Assembly (NCBI GenBank): GCA_964460985.1
Contig: CAYWQX010000018.1
Coordinates: 1-41,573 of the forward strand
Length of the DNA: 41,573 nucleotides
Direction of reading: 5' to 3'
DNA from: CAZABG01 sp964460985
GTDB taxonomy: Bacteria > Chlamydiota > Chlamydiia > Chlamydiales > Parachlamydiaceae
Shown: positions 8,278-16,168 of the stretch, piece by piece
Layout: the number at the start of each line of letters is the position of its first letter
Position numbering within the stretch: the first letter of the stretch is position 1
Notes under the pieces: model-generated
Database searches by the model: none
What the model was told of the DNA's origin: nothing
The model's input: the letters and a program-made list of their open reading frames with translations, nothing else
Program-made: the position numbers and the translations under genes

Positions 8278-9066
8278 ATGCAACAATCTATCAATATCCA
8301 AGATAATTTATCTACTCCATCAACTTACGAATATCTTTCGAGGCCCCATGTAAATCCATTAGCTAGTAAAACTACTTCTATTGCAGCCCTTCATCTTAGC
8401 GCTCAACATAGCGATAATCATCTAGTTGAATTAGCACAAAAACTCCGTGTTTCTCATTATGAACTTCAATCTAGTTCCGTAAATTTAGCTAAATGCAATT
8501 TAACAACTTTACCGGTGACAATCGGCTATCTCACACAACTAGTAAAGCTGAAACTCCACCACAATAAACTCACATCAGTTCCAGAAACCTTAGGTAATCT
8601 CACACAGCTTGTAGAACTCTATCTGCACGAAAACCAACTCACATCTATTCCTGAAACCTTCGGTAAACTTTCACGGCTAGAAAAGCTTACTCTCTACAAC
8701 AACCAACTCACCTCAGTTCCTGAAACGTTCGGCAAACTTTCACACCTACAGGTGCTTTCTTTCGGCAGAAACAACCTCACCTCAGTTCCTAAAACCTTAG
8801 GTAATCTTTTACAGCTACGATCGCTTTATCTCTACAACCACCAAATTAACTCTCTTCCTGATTCGATAGGACAGTTAACTAATTTAGAAACACTTGATCT
8901 ACGATGTAACCGTCTTACTTCTGTTCCTGACTGTTTATTTAAACTTTCAAGCGGATGCACCATTCATCTTCAAGAAAACCCCATTTCAAGAGAGGAGGCT
9001 GAAAGAGTCATCAATCTCATGAATGCTAAAGGCTATAAAGGTCCTAGGTTTGTATTTTCTTTATGA
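8278..9066 (+). CDS. LRR-only effector-like protein A
   Basis: The 262-residue protein has a polar N-terminus without a signal peptide (residues 1-75), then about seven 23-residue leucine-rich repeats of consensus L-x-x-L-x-x-L-x-L-x-x-N-x-L-T-S-V-P-E-T-L-G-N. It closes with a cap NPISREEAERVINLMNAKGYKGPRFVFSL. The same cap leads into the catalytic domain of the LRR-NEL protein at the left edge, but here the protein stops. Such irregular, soluble LRR proteins of intracellular bacteria are usually type III effectors that bind host proteins; no target can be named. An AT-rich leader precedes the ATG. It is a close paralogue of the next gene (shared SDNHLVELAQ). Confidence 0.78.
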   Translation: MQQSINIQDNLSTPSTYEYLSRPHVNPLASKTTSIAALHLSAQHSDNHLVELAQKLRVSHYELQSSSVNLAKCNLTTLPVTIGYLTQLVKLKLHHNKLTSVPETLGNLTQLVELYLHENQLTSIPETFGKLSRLEKLTLYNNQLTSVPETFGKLSHLQVLSFGRNNLTSVPKTLGNLLQLRSLYLYNHQINSLPDSIGQLTNLETLDLRCNRLTSVPDCLFKLSSGCTIHLQENPISREEAERVINLMNAKGYKGPRFVFSL

Positions 9067-9190
9067 TTTATCGAATAATTGGCGTAGATAAAAAATGAAA
9101 GAGCGACTGAAAAACAAAAATAAATCACTCCTTAAATAATTTAATTATCATTTTTGCTATAGTTTTCTGATTAAACCCAACATGTATTGA

Positions 9191-10144
9191 ATGAATACTT
9201 CTAACAACACCCAAAATGTTTTATCTACTCAATCAATAAGCTCTTATCTCAATGCTCAAGATAGTGATAATCATCTGGTTGAATTAGCGCAAACCCTTAG
9301 AACATCTCAAACGGAACTTCAATCTGATACCTTACAATTAAGTAGTTACAAGATTACAACTTTACCGGCGACAATAACCAAACTCACACAACTTCGAAAA
9401 ATTTTTCTCAGTTATAATCAACTTTCATCAATACCTGAAACCATAGGTAAACTTTCAAACCTACGAGATCTATATATCAATAGTAACCGACTCTTATCAG
9501 TTCCTGAAACCTTAGGCAATCTCTCTAAGCTAGAAAGGCTATCGCTCATCGAGAATAAACTCACAGCTTTCCCTAACCTAGGCAATCTATCGCGGTTAAA
9601 AGAACTACGTCTCAATTGCAATCAACTCACAGCTGCCCCTGAAAACCTAGGCAATCTTTGGCAGCTTGGAGCGCTATCTCTTTGTCACAACCTCCTCACA
9701 TCAGTTCCTGACACTATAGGCAATCTCTTACAGCTTGAAGCGCTATTTCTCGATACCAACCAACTCACATCAATACCTGAAACCATAGGTAAACTTTCAA
9801 ACTTACGAGATCTCTATCTCAGTAGCAACCAACTCACATCAGTTCCTGACACTATAGGCAATCTCTCGAAGCTAACCACGCTAACGCTCAACGATAATAA
9901 AATTGACTCTCTTCCCGATTCGATGGGACAATTAATTGATTTAAAAGAACTTGATCTTAGACATAACTTTCTTACGTCTGTTCCTGACTGTTTATTGAAG
10001 CTTTCAAGGAGATGTACTATTAAGCTTTATGGCAACCCGATTTCAAGAGAAGAGGCAGAAAGAGTCACCGATCTAATGTCAAGGGATGGCTACCTGGGCC
10101 CTAGGTTTCTATTTTCTTTCTCCTCTCTCCAAAAATTAGCGTAA
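9191..10144 (+). CDS. LRR-only effector-like protein B
   Basis: This 317-residue paralogue of the preceding gene shares the N-terminal segment DSDNHLVELAQTLR, about ten LRR units and the closing cap NPISREEAERVTDLM...GYLGPRFLFSF. One unit (AFPNLGN) is one residue short. Two units are almost identical at DNA level (9428-9472 and 9770-9814), showing recent unit duplication. It has no signal peptide and no NEL domain. As for protein A, secretion into the host and protein binding are the likely role, inferred from family and context. Confidence 0.78.
   Translation: MNTSNNTQNVLSTQSISSYLNAQDSDNHLVELAQTLRTSQTELQSDTLQLSSYKITTLPATITKLTQLRKIFLSYNQLSSIPETIGKLSNLRDLYINSNRLLSVPETLGNLSKLERLSLIENKLTAFPNLGNLSRLKELRLNCNQLTAAPENLGNLWQLGALSLCHNLLTSVPDTIGNLLQLEALFLDTNQLTSIPETIGKLSNLRDLYLSSNQLTSVPDTIGNLSKLTTLTLNDNKIDSLPDSMGQLIDLKELDLRHNFLTSVPDCLLKLSRRCTIKLYGNPISREEAERVTDLMSRDGYLGPRFLFSFSSLQKLA
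9428..9814 (+). repeat. Near-identical duplicated LRR coding unit
   Basis: About 45 bases starting at 9428 recur at 9770 with only one or two mismatches, 342 bases apart (four 69-base units plus one 66-base unit). The other units of this gene are much more diverged, pointing to a recent internal duplication or conversion. Confidence 0.75.
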
Positions 10145-10244
10145 TTTAAAAATTGGTACTTCATGTAGATGTGATTGAATCGGCATGAAGTCACCTCTAA
10201 ACTGAAGCGTTGGTTACAGGGTGAGCTCAGCTTTTTAAAATTCA
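10145..10244. other. Spacer after LRR gene B
   Basis: No gene is seen. It contains an 8-bp inverted repeat ACTTCATG (10158-10165) / CATGAAGT (10184-10191) with an 18-base spacer and no T-run after it. It may help end the LRR transcript. Confidence 0.3.
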
Positions 10245-10490
10245 CTACCTTTCAGGGATTGATGGGTGAAGCGATTTAACGATTTTAATGACGGTAGCGG
10301 CCGCAGATTCAGCCTCTTGAATGGTGTTATTTCGACTGAAAGAGAACCGAAGAGAAGCCTTGGCTTCCTTGTAAGATAATCCCATCGACAGCAACACACG
10401 AGAAGGTTCAATCGCACCTGAACTACAGGCAGAGCCTAGGCTAAAAGCCTTGAAACGGAATCGGGCACACAAAAGGCAGGTAACCTTTTC
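10245..10490 (-). pseudogene. nifS: Truncated second copy of the nifS 3' end
   Basis: About 75 codons encode the C-terminal part of a cysteine desulfurase, including the mobile-loop motif SLGSACSSGAIEPSRVL, then GLSYKEAKASLRFSFSRNN and a terminal helix. The intact nifS at 14320-15381 reads SLGSACSSGAIEPSRVLIGMGLSY at the same place. Everything upstream (the PLP-binding two thirds) is missing, so this is a remnant. In the best-conserved stretch the two copies differ almost only at third codon positions, which shows that the remnant diverged as a working gene before it was cut. Both copies lie in the same orientation and flank the 10.5-14.3 kb module. Confidence 0.85.
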
Positions 10491-10565
10491 AATAATAATA
10501 CTTGCGGCTTTCTCAGTTAGTATAAACTAATCTACATAGACTATATGTTTTAAAACTTACTGAAC

Positions 10566-11012
10566 TTACCTAGGCAACTGCCTTTGCAGATATAATTTTC
10601 TTGCTCTACCCGCTCTCGTATTAGGACATTCAGCTATTTGATCTCTTAAAAGCTCTATATTTCTTTGCCATCTTATTACAACAGCTCCTAAAGGTAGTAT
10701 TGGCAATCGTGCAAAAAGTCCGCCCTCTCTTAAAACCGGAAGTACTGGAGGACGGGGAGGTAAAACTCTATGATTATTTATTATCACATCAATCGGCACT
10801 TCCTGTGCTCTCGGTGGAAGTACTTCAAAGGGATTTTCATGAATAGGTTCTATTGGCTGGTTATTTAACAATATATCATTAGGAACTTCTTGTACCGCTT
10901 CAATAGGATTTGGCAATATGGGTGCGGCAGGCCGGATATTTAATTTTACATCTATCACCGATCTTGGTGTTTTTTTTTGGAGCCTCTTGAACGGGGGCCG
11001 GCTTAATAACAT
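10566..11012 (-). CDS. C-terminal continuation of the giant protein, in the other frame
   Basis: This open frame of up to 148 codons begins inside the end of the 834-codon gene and continues its proline-rich style: EVPNDILLNNQPIEP and EVPIDVIINNHRVLPP are internal repeats, and DVKLNIRPAAPILPNPI mirrors DVPQFNVRPNPI from the upstream frame. It is therefore the true C-terminus, separated by one base at the A9 tract 10970-10978. The last ~50 residues are basic (RAGRARKLYLQRQ). The apparent start codon in this frame is probably not used. If the frames join by loss of one A, the full product is about 945 residues. Confidence 0.6.
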   Translation of the reverse strand: MLLSRPPFKRLQKKTPRSVIDVKLNIRPAAPILPNPIEAVQEVPNDILLNNQPIEPIHENPFEVLPPRAQEVPIDVIINNHRVLPPRPPVLPVLREGGLFARLPILPLGAVVIRWQRNIELLRDQIAECPNTRAGRARKLYLQRQLPR

Positions 11013-13404
11013 TTTTTGGAATCACGAGTGTGTGAATCAAGGGAAGATTTGTCGGCTGTAAGGCAGGTGCCATAGGTGGATCAATAGGATTGGGTCTAAC
11101 ATTAAATTGAGGAACATCTACCTTTACGGGTTGCGGCTTTGATTGTTTTTGAGCAGCTACCGCTTGAGGTTCTTGAGGGGCAGCAGCTGGAGGTATTTTA
11201 GGCTGAGTATTCATTGCTGCAACATGATTGCCAAACGCTTTATTAACGCTCTGCCTTTGTTCCGGATTTAATTTAGCTAATGCTTCCGCTTTGACATAAT
11301 CGATAGGTTCTTTTAAAATTTTTGCTGATTCATGATGATTCTCAAGCTCAGCATGAACCTCCAGCTCACAATCTTTTTTTACATTCTTTATGACCTGATA
11401 CCTTTCTCTTAGGGCTACAATATCTATTTTAGGCTCTATTATCTCTTTTTCAAACTGTCTCTCTTCAACAACAATCCCATCCCTTATTTTTTTAAGATTA
11501 TTTCCATCTTTAATTATCAATTGATTATGATGATGGTGAGTCCATTTGATTTGCTCCCCTTTTAAAATCTTCACAGCTAAAGCCTCAACAATCAAATCAT
11601 TTTTGTAGGTGTCTTGTTTATAGTGATCTCCTGAAGGATGATAACCAGCTTCTGCTAGCTCAAGAATCCATTTTTTAACGATACCTTTAGCTTCTTCCCA
11701 TGTTTTACCTTCAAGTGAGGCCAGTTGAATTTCATTGTTTATGGCCTTCATGGCATCAGTAATAACTTGATTAATCTCTTCAGGGGATGTGCATTTTTCA
11801 ATATCCTTTAACAGTTTGTCTTTTAAATCTTTAGGAAGCTTAACGTTTTTAAAACGGTCAAGATAAACATTTTTTATAATAGGATTTACACCCGGATTTT
11901 TCTTTTTTAAAGCATCTTTTTGTTTCTTTTTTGCGCATGGCGAGATATTTTTCTTATCAATTGCGGCTAATTGAATTTGCAGCTTTGCCTCATTTAAAAT
12001 GGTATTGATTTCAGCAATGGTATTGGCTGATTGAATTTTTGCTTTAAGTTCTTTTTTCTGATTTTTGTTAAGAGATTTATCGGAATCAATCTTACTACAA
12101 ACCTCGTTTTTGAATGATTGAAATTCCTGAGCATTTAGCCTATTTTGTTTTATCTCATCTGCCACTTGATAGACAAGAGCCCAAAAAAATCCTTCAAGAC
12201 CTTCATCTAATGTCTCTTTCCAAAAGAGAGCGTTCCAGTTGCCGTCTTTACGTACAGCGTTTCCTCCGCAATAAGCCGCAGCTTGCTGAACAAAACCGGC
12301 AATCCCTTTTGCAAAAACACGCCCTATGACGTTTTCAATCTCAAAAGAGTACTTTTCAATTCCATAGCTGGCGGCAGCCCCACAACTACCGGCGGCAAGA
12401 GCATAGACAACGTCACTTGACGAAACATTTTCTTGTAATATTTTTTTTCTGAGGAGTGTTCCAACCGCATTCAAAATAGCCTGAGAGAGTGCCTTTCCTA
12501 TCACGTCCGCCGTAATGTCCAGAAAATGATGCGCTTTGATAGCAGCTGCCGCACAGGCAAAACAATCGGCACCTTTGAATATTTGTCCTAATTTGTTTAA
12601 AACAAGGGCGGCTCCTTTCGAGATAACTACATGTGTAACTGCCCCTGCTGCAACATGTCTTAAAAATTTCCAACCATCAAAAACCTTAGGCCCCGAATTT
12701 TCAGATCTAAATGCCGCATATTGAAAGCCTGGCAAAGCTGCGCCGATTCCAAAAGCTGCAGGACCTGTTGCTAAAGGCAGCAAACAAACACTTCCAACAA
12801 GAAATACCAAGGAGGCCACAATAGCAAGATTTCTTTTTTGCTTTACATCTCCAATTCCACCACCCATATATTGAAGCTTTACGACATTAAAGCCATCATT
12901 TCCTTGAGTAACGGGTCCGCCAAATTTTTCTGATAGTTCAAGTCTGAAATCTTCTTGCTGACTTAGTTCTATGAGTAAAGTCGTTAATTTTTTACTTCTC
13001 TCAGCTTCATTCAATTGAGAAAGTTCGTTTAAAAGCTCAGCACCTTCTAGAATTCGATTTTCCGCGTAATCATGCAAAGACTCCACGTGCTCTTGAATGG
13101 CTTTACACTCCTCTATTTGCTTACTTGAGCATTCAATTTTTTTATCGATTACTTTCTTTTGAGTCTCTTTTGCTTTAATTTGTTCATCTAATTTAGCATC
13201 AAAATCACTACTTATCTTTGATAAATTCTCCACCCTTTGAAGATCCCCAGAAAAAGCTCTATCAAGCTCACCCATCTGACTGACTCTTAATTCACTCTGT
13301 TGACGAATCGAATCAACAGACGAAGCAAGATTTGATAATACGCTAAAGAAATCTAAATCAGATGAATCAAGATATGTTTGTCCCTTGGGACCTACTGGAT
13401 ACAT
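10900..13404 (-). CDS. Giant coiled-coil/hydrophobic/proline-rich protein, candidate effector or toxin
   Basis: I do not recognise a full-length family for these 834 residues. In order: a helical N-terminus rich in coiled coil (~20-150); a hydrophobic hairpin near 190-225 (IVASLVFLVGSVCLLPLATGPAAFGIGAAL) reminiscent of chlamydial Inc proteins; an Ala/Gly-rich segment (~240-400) like the pre-toxin regions of polymorphic toxins; two three-helix repeats resembling GA modules (each ending in a version of EIN-x-I-x-x-x-A-K); a segment with WTHHHHNQLI (~640); then a proline-rich tail. The frame ends in 23 atypical residues just after an A9 tract, while the other frame continues the proline-rich sequence. 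A good promoter lies at 13430-13458. The gene is AT-rich and flanked by a nifS remnant. An effector or toxin role is inference. Confidence 0.6.
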   Translation of the reverse strand: MYPVGPKGQTYLDSSDLDFFSVLSNLASSVDSIRQQSELRVSQMGELDRAFSGDLQRVENLSKISSDFDAKLDEQIKAKETQKKVIDKKIECSSKQIEECKAIQEHVESLHDYAENRILEGAELLNELSQLNEAERSKKLTTLLIELSQQEDFRLELSEKFGGPVTQGNDGFNVVKLQYMGGGIGDVKQKRNLAIVASLVFLVGSVCLLPLATGPAAFGIGAALPGFQYAAFRSENSGPKVFDGWKFLRHVAAGAVTHVVISKGAALVLNKLGQIFKGADCFACAAAAIKAHHFLDITADVIGKALSQAILNAVGTLLRKKILQENVSSSDVVYALAAGSCGAAASYGIEKYSFEIENVIGRVFAKGIAGFVQQAAAYCGGNAVRKDGNWNALFWKETLDEGLEGFFWALVYQVADEIKQNRLNAQEFQSFKNEVCSKIDSDKSLNKNQKKELKAKIQSANTIAEINTILNEAKLQIQLAAIDKKNISPCAKKKQKDALKKKNPGVNPIIKNVYLDRFKNVKLPKDLKDKLLKDIEKCTSPEEINQVITDAMKAINNEIQLASLEGKTWEEAKGIVKKWILELAEAGYHPSGDHYKQDTYKNDLIVEALAVKILKGEQIKWTHHHHNQLIIKDGNNLKKIRDGIVVEERQFEKEIIEPKIDIVALRERYQVIKNVKKDCELEVHAELENHHESAKILKEPIDYVKAEALAKLNPEQRQSVNKAFGNHVAAMNTQPKIPPAAAPQEPQAVAAQKQSKPQPVKVDVPQFNVRPNPIDPPMAPALQPTNLPLIHTLVIPKNVIKPAPVQEAPKKNTKIGDRCKIKYPACRTHIAKSY
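10970..10978 (-). other. A9 slippery tract at a frame break
   Basis: Nine T on the plus strand (A9 in the mRNA) lie exactly where the coding style switches frame. Reading eight A would join both frames as PKKTPRSV. Possible explanations are a real frameshift, transcriptional slippage giving two protein forms, phase variation, or a homopolymer sequencing error. Confidence 0.7.
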
Positions 13405-13429
13405 AATAAAACCTTAATTTGAGAAAGTA

Positions 13430-13458
13430 ATTTTATATATTTTTATTTCGAAAGTCAA
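13430..13458 (-). promoter_or_regulatory. Sigma-70-type promoter of the giant gene
   Basis: On the minus strand TTGACT (13453-13458) and TAAAAT (13430-13435) are separated by 17 bases, each matching consensus at 5 of 6 positions. The predicted transcript starts near 13423, about 20 bases before the ATG at 13404. Confidence 0.65.
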
Positions 13459-13469
13459 CCAAATAATCA

Positions 13470-13499
13470 TTGATTTAAATCAACAATTTAGTTTAAAAT
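13470..13499 (+). promoter_or_regulatory. Candidate promoter and operator palindrome of the 258-residue gene
   Basis: TTGATT (13470-13475) and TAAAAT (13494-13499) are 18 bases apart on the plus strand, upstream of the ATG at 13533. The -35 lies inside a perfect 14-base palindrome TTGATTTAAATCAA (13470-13483), which could be an operator shared by the two divergent genes. Confidence 0.45.
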
Positions 13500-13532
13500 T
13501 TGGTGTTTTTATTTTACTTTTAACGGGTTATT

Positions 13533-14309
13533 ATGCAGCCAGCAAACAATCAATTTCTAAATTCTCTGTTAGCCAGAGCACAAGCTTTAAATAACGTCCC
13601 CTTAACTCCTGATGCGAAAAAAGCAGTAAAAGAGATCGTAAGCCAATTAGCTTTGTTATGTTTTGAAGAAATAGAAATTCAAAAAAAGGCTGCAGAAAGA
13701 AATTATAATACCTTGCGAGATAACTTACTTACCAAACAAGAAGCTTTAAGAGTTAAATTGTCTGACGAAGAAGAAAAATATAATCAACAAGTTAAGAAAA
13801 ACAATTCTTTAGTTATTCATAACCAAGACTTGGGCGAAAAAATTAAAATTTTAGAAGATAATAATGCTAAACTAGCTCAAGAAAAAGGAGCCCTCGCTAA
13901 GCGTATAGAGGAACTTGGACCCAAATTGAAAGATCAAGATGATGCCATCAATAAATTACAAGAGGCTATCAATAAACAGAAGGCTGAAGCACAAGAAAAA
14001 GCTCTTCAGGATATTTTCAAAGAACAAGCCAAAAAGCAGGCTCGAGTCTCAAAAATTTGTGATGATCTTTGTGCAGATGAAAAATATTGGAGAGAACAAG
14101 CTACAAAAGAACAACAACCACACTACAAACTTATTCCTAATCCGATGTTAGACTCTAATATACAAAGATATAAAAGATTTGAAAAATATTACTATGAAGT
14201 AAGACTTACTTTTCTTCATTTTTACAACAACTTACATATGGAAATTGATCAAGCTCTTTCAGAAGCTCGTAAAGAAAAAAAATATTTAAAGCCTGGCTTT
14301 TTTGGTTAA
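13533..14309 (+). CDS. Coiled-coil protein of unknown function
   Basis: This 258-residue protein has no signal peptide or membrane segment. Residues ~45-165 are strongly predicted coiled coil (for example LRDNLLTKQEALRVKLSDEE and LAQEKGALAKRIEELGPKL), rich in Lys, Glu and Gln. The C-terminal part (~170-258) is helical with aromatic residues (RYKRFEKYYYEVRLTFLHFY). It is transcribed divergently from the giant gene through a compact shared promoter region and has the same AT-rich codon use, so the two probably arrived together. It could be a chaperone, partner or second effector of the giant protein; the sequence does not decide. I do not recognise the family. Confidence 0.65.
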   Translation: MQPANNQFLNSLLARAQALNNVPLTPDAKKAVKEIVSQLALLCFEEIEIQKKAAERNYNTLRDNLLTKQEALRVKLSDEEEKYNQQVKKNNSLVIHNQDLGEKIKILEDNNAKLAQEKGALAKRIEELGPKLKDQDDAINKLQEAINKQKAEAQEKALQDIFKEQAKKQARVSKICDDLCADEKYWREQATKEQQPHYKLIPNPMLDSNIQRYKRFEKYYYEVRLTFLHFYNNLHMEIDQALSEARKEKKYLKPGFFG

Positions 14310-14319
14310 TAAATAATGT

Positions 14320-15381
14320 TTAATTACGAACAGACTCGATTACGATTTGAGCGGCTTTTTCAGCTTCGCCTAAGGTGTTCATGCGGCTGAAGGAGAAGCG
14401 GAGGGAGCTTTTCGCGAGTTTGTAGGACAGGCCCATCCCGATAAGGACGCGGGAAGGTTCGATCGCGCCTGAACTGCAGGCTGAGCCAAGACTTGCGGCA
14501 AGTCCTTTTTGATCGAGTTTGATTAGAAGTGTTTCACCATCGATTCCAGAGAAGGTGATATTTGTTACGTTTGCTACTCGATTTTTCCCATTGACTTGCG
14601 CATTTGGTAAAGCGTCTAAAATCCTTTTCTCAAAAAGATCACGCGCAGAAGATTCAATAGGAGTCAGCTTTTGGAAAGCTGCATAAAGTCCCATAATTCC
14701 AAGCATATTTTCAGTGCCGCCACGCATTCCAAACTCTTGCGCGCCGCCTACAATAAAAGGATTTTGTTTGTGACGGATGATTGCAAATCCGATACCTGGC
14801 GGGGCATGAATTTTATGCCCGGAAAAACCGATGCCGGTCACTTGGGGAGGAAGGGATATCGGCTCTTTCCCAAGCCACTGCACACCATCGACAATAAAGG
14901 GAACTTTTAGCCCTTTAGCAATTGCATCGATGTCGGTTTTAACCCCGGTTTCATTATTGACAGCCATCAGAGAGATGAGAATCGTATCGGGACGGATGGC
15001 CTTAAAAACTTTTTCAGGAGCTATTTCTCCGGTTGGTTCGGGATTCAAAAAAGTAGTTTCAAAAGGGAGGCTTTTAAGCAGATTGTATACAGCCGAGTGC
15101 TCTGCCGAAGAGGAGATAATATGCCCTTTTTTATGATGAAGCGCACTACGGATAAGAAAATTCATCGCCTCAGTCCCTGAAGAGGTAAAAATGATCTCTG
15201 TGGGTTTTACTTTGAAATAATCTGCGATATATCTTCTAGCCTTATCTAAACGCTTTTTGGCTTCCTGACCATATTTGTGCATGCTGGAGGGATTATCAAT
15301 GAGATAGGTCATTTCCAGCTTGATCATTTCTTGTACAAAAGGATCGAGGGGTGTAGAGGCATTGTTATCAAGATAGATCAT
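14320..15381 (-). CDS. nifS: Cysteine desulfurase (NifS/IscS class V aminotransferase)
   Basis: The 353-residue enzyme uses PLP to take sulfur from cysteine for iron-sulfur clusters and thiolated tRNA. It begins IYLDNNASTPLDP and has the SSGTEAMNFLIRSAL and SSSAEHSAVYNLL motifs, the PLP lysine in GIGFSGHKIHAPPGIGFAII, and the catalytic loop cysteine in SLGSACSSGAIEPSRV. The chosen ATG (15381) overlaps the stop of the PP2C gene in ATGA; a GTG four codons upstream is less likely. A diverged fragment of its own 3' end lies at 10245-10490, beyond the inserted module. nifS following PP2C mirrors the order I recall in Chlamydia. Confidence 0.92.
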   Translation of the reverse strand: MIYLDNNASTPLDPFVQEMIKLEMTYLIDNPSSMHKYGQEAKKRLDKARRYIADYFKVKPTEIIFTSSGTEAMNFLIRSALHHKKGHIISSSAEHSAVYNLLKSLPFETTFLNPEPTGEIAPEKVFKAIRPDTILISLMAVNNETGVKTDIDAIAKGLKVPFIVDGVQWLGKEPISLPPQVTGIGFSGHKIHAPPGIGFAIIRHKQNPFIVGGAQEFGMRGGTENMLGIMGLYAAFQKLTPIESSARDLFEKRILDALPNAQVNGKNRVANVTNITFSGIDGETLLIKLDQKGLAASLGSACSSGAIEPSRVLIGMGLSYKLAKSSLRFSFSRMNTLGEAEKAAQIVIESVRN

Positions 15382-16136
15382 GCAGCAAGGCACCTGATGA
15401 TCAGGCAGGTCATGTTATCATAACCGCCTCGCTGTTTACTCACCTCGATAATGCGAAGACAGAGAGCCTCAATTTCAAGCCCTGAGGATAATATCTCCTC
15501 GAGCTCCTTAAAAAGGACAAGATCGGTAATCCCATCGGTTGTTAGCAAAAAGAGATCGTCCGCTTCCAGATCGAAGGTTTGAACGTAAGGCTCAAGCTTT
15601 TGCTCGGTTCCGACAGCTTTTGTGATAATATTTTTATAAGCAAATTCAGGAGAGTGCTCTTCGCTTAATTGGCCTAAGTCAACAAGCTCTCTAAAGAGAG
15701 AGTCATCGCGGGTCAGCAATTTGAGCGTATTATTTCGCAGCCTATAGATACGGCTATCTCCGACATTTCCGACAATGCAGCCATCCTCTCTTAACATGAT
15801 GCATGAAAGCGTTGTCCCCATGCCGCGCCATTCAGGATCGGATTTGGAGAGCTTAAAGACTTCCCTATTGGCAAGCTTGATCGCAGCTTCCATTTTTTTT
15901 ACGGCTTCATCGATCGAAGTGGGACTTTTAAAGCTTTTTTTAACCGCTTCTAATAGAAAGCTGACCGCCTCCCTCGAAGCGACTTCTCCCGCTCTGTGAC
16001 CACCCATCCCATCCGCTAACGCGAAAAAATTCAATTTTTCTATTTCTGCCCACACATCTTCGTTATTGGGTCTGACAAGACCGATATCGGATAAACCACA
16101 CGCATCGAATCTATAGTGGGATGTTAAGTGGGACAT
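15378..16136 (-). CDS. PP2C-family Ser/Thr protein phosphatase
   Basis: The 252-residue protein has all metal-binding motifs of bacterial PP2C/PPM phosphatases: GLVRPNNEDVW near residue 20, FALADGMGGHRAGEVAS (~36-52), VGNVGDSRIYRL (~135), LTTDGITDLV (~195) and GGYDNMTCLII at the end. It has no transmembrane segment, so it acts in the cytoplasm, removing phosphate from Ser/Thr and opposing Hanks-type kinases; none is in this window. Its stop overlaps the nifS start in ATGA, so the two are translated together. Length and motif spacing are normal, with no sign of decay. Confidence 0.93.
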   Translation of the reverse strand: MSHLTSHYRFDACGLSDIGLVRPNNEDVWAEIEKLNFFALADGMGGHRAGEVASREAVSFLLEAVKKSFKSPTSIDEAVKKMEAAIKLANREVFKLSKSDPEWRGMGTTLSCIMLREDGCIVGNVGDSRIYRLRNNTLKLLTRDDSLFRELVDLGQLSEEHSPEFAYKNIITKAVGTEQKLEPYVQTFDLEADDLFLLTTDGITDLVLFKELEEILSSGLEIEALCLRIIEVSKQRGGYDNMTCLIIRCLAA

Positions 16137-16168
16137 ATTAGTGATTATACCTCATAAATCGTTAAAAT

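Noticed and set aside
10158..10191. Inverted repeat as transposon end
   Set aside because: Only 8 bp, no target duplication and no transposase nearby.
10235..10417. A 60-codon minus-strand frame over the nifS remnant
   Set aside because: It is the wrong frame of the remnant; the neighbouring frame carries the nifS motifs.
12114..12724. Open frames in other phases inside the giant gene
   Set aside because: They arise from the base composition of the giant gene; no start signal or recognisable sequence.
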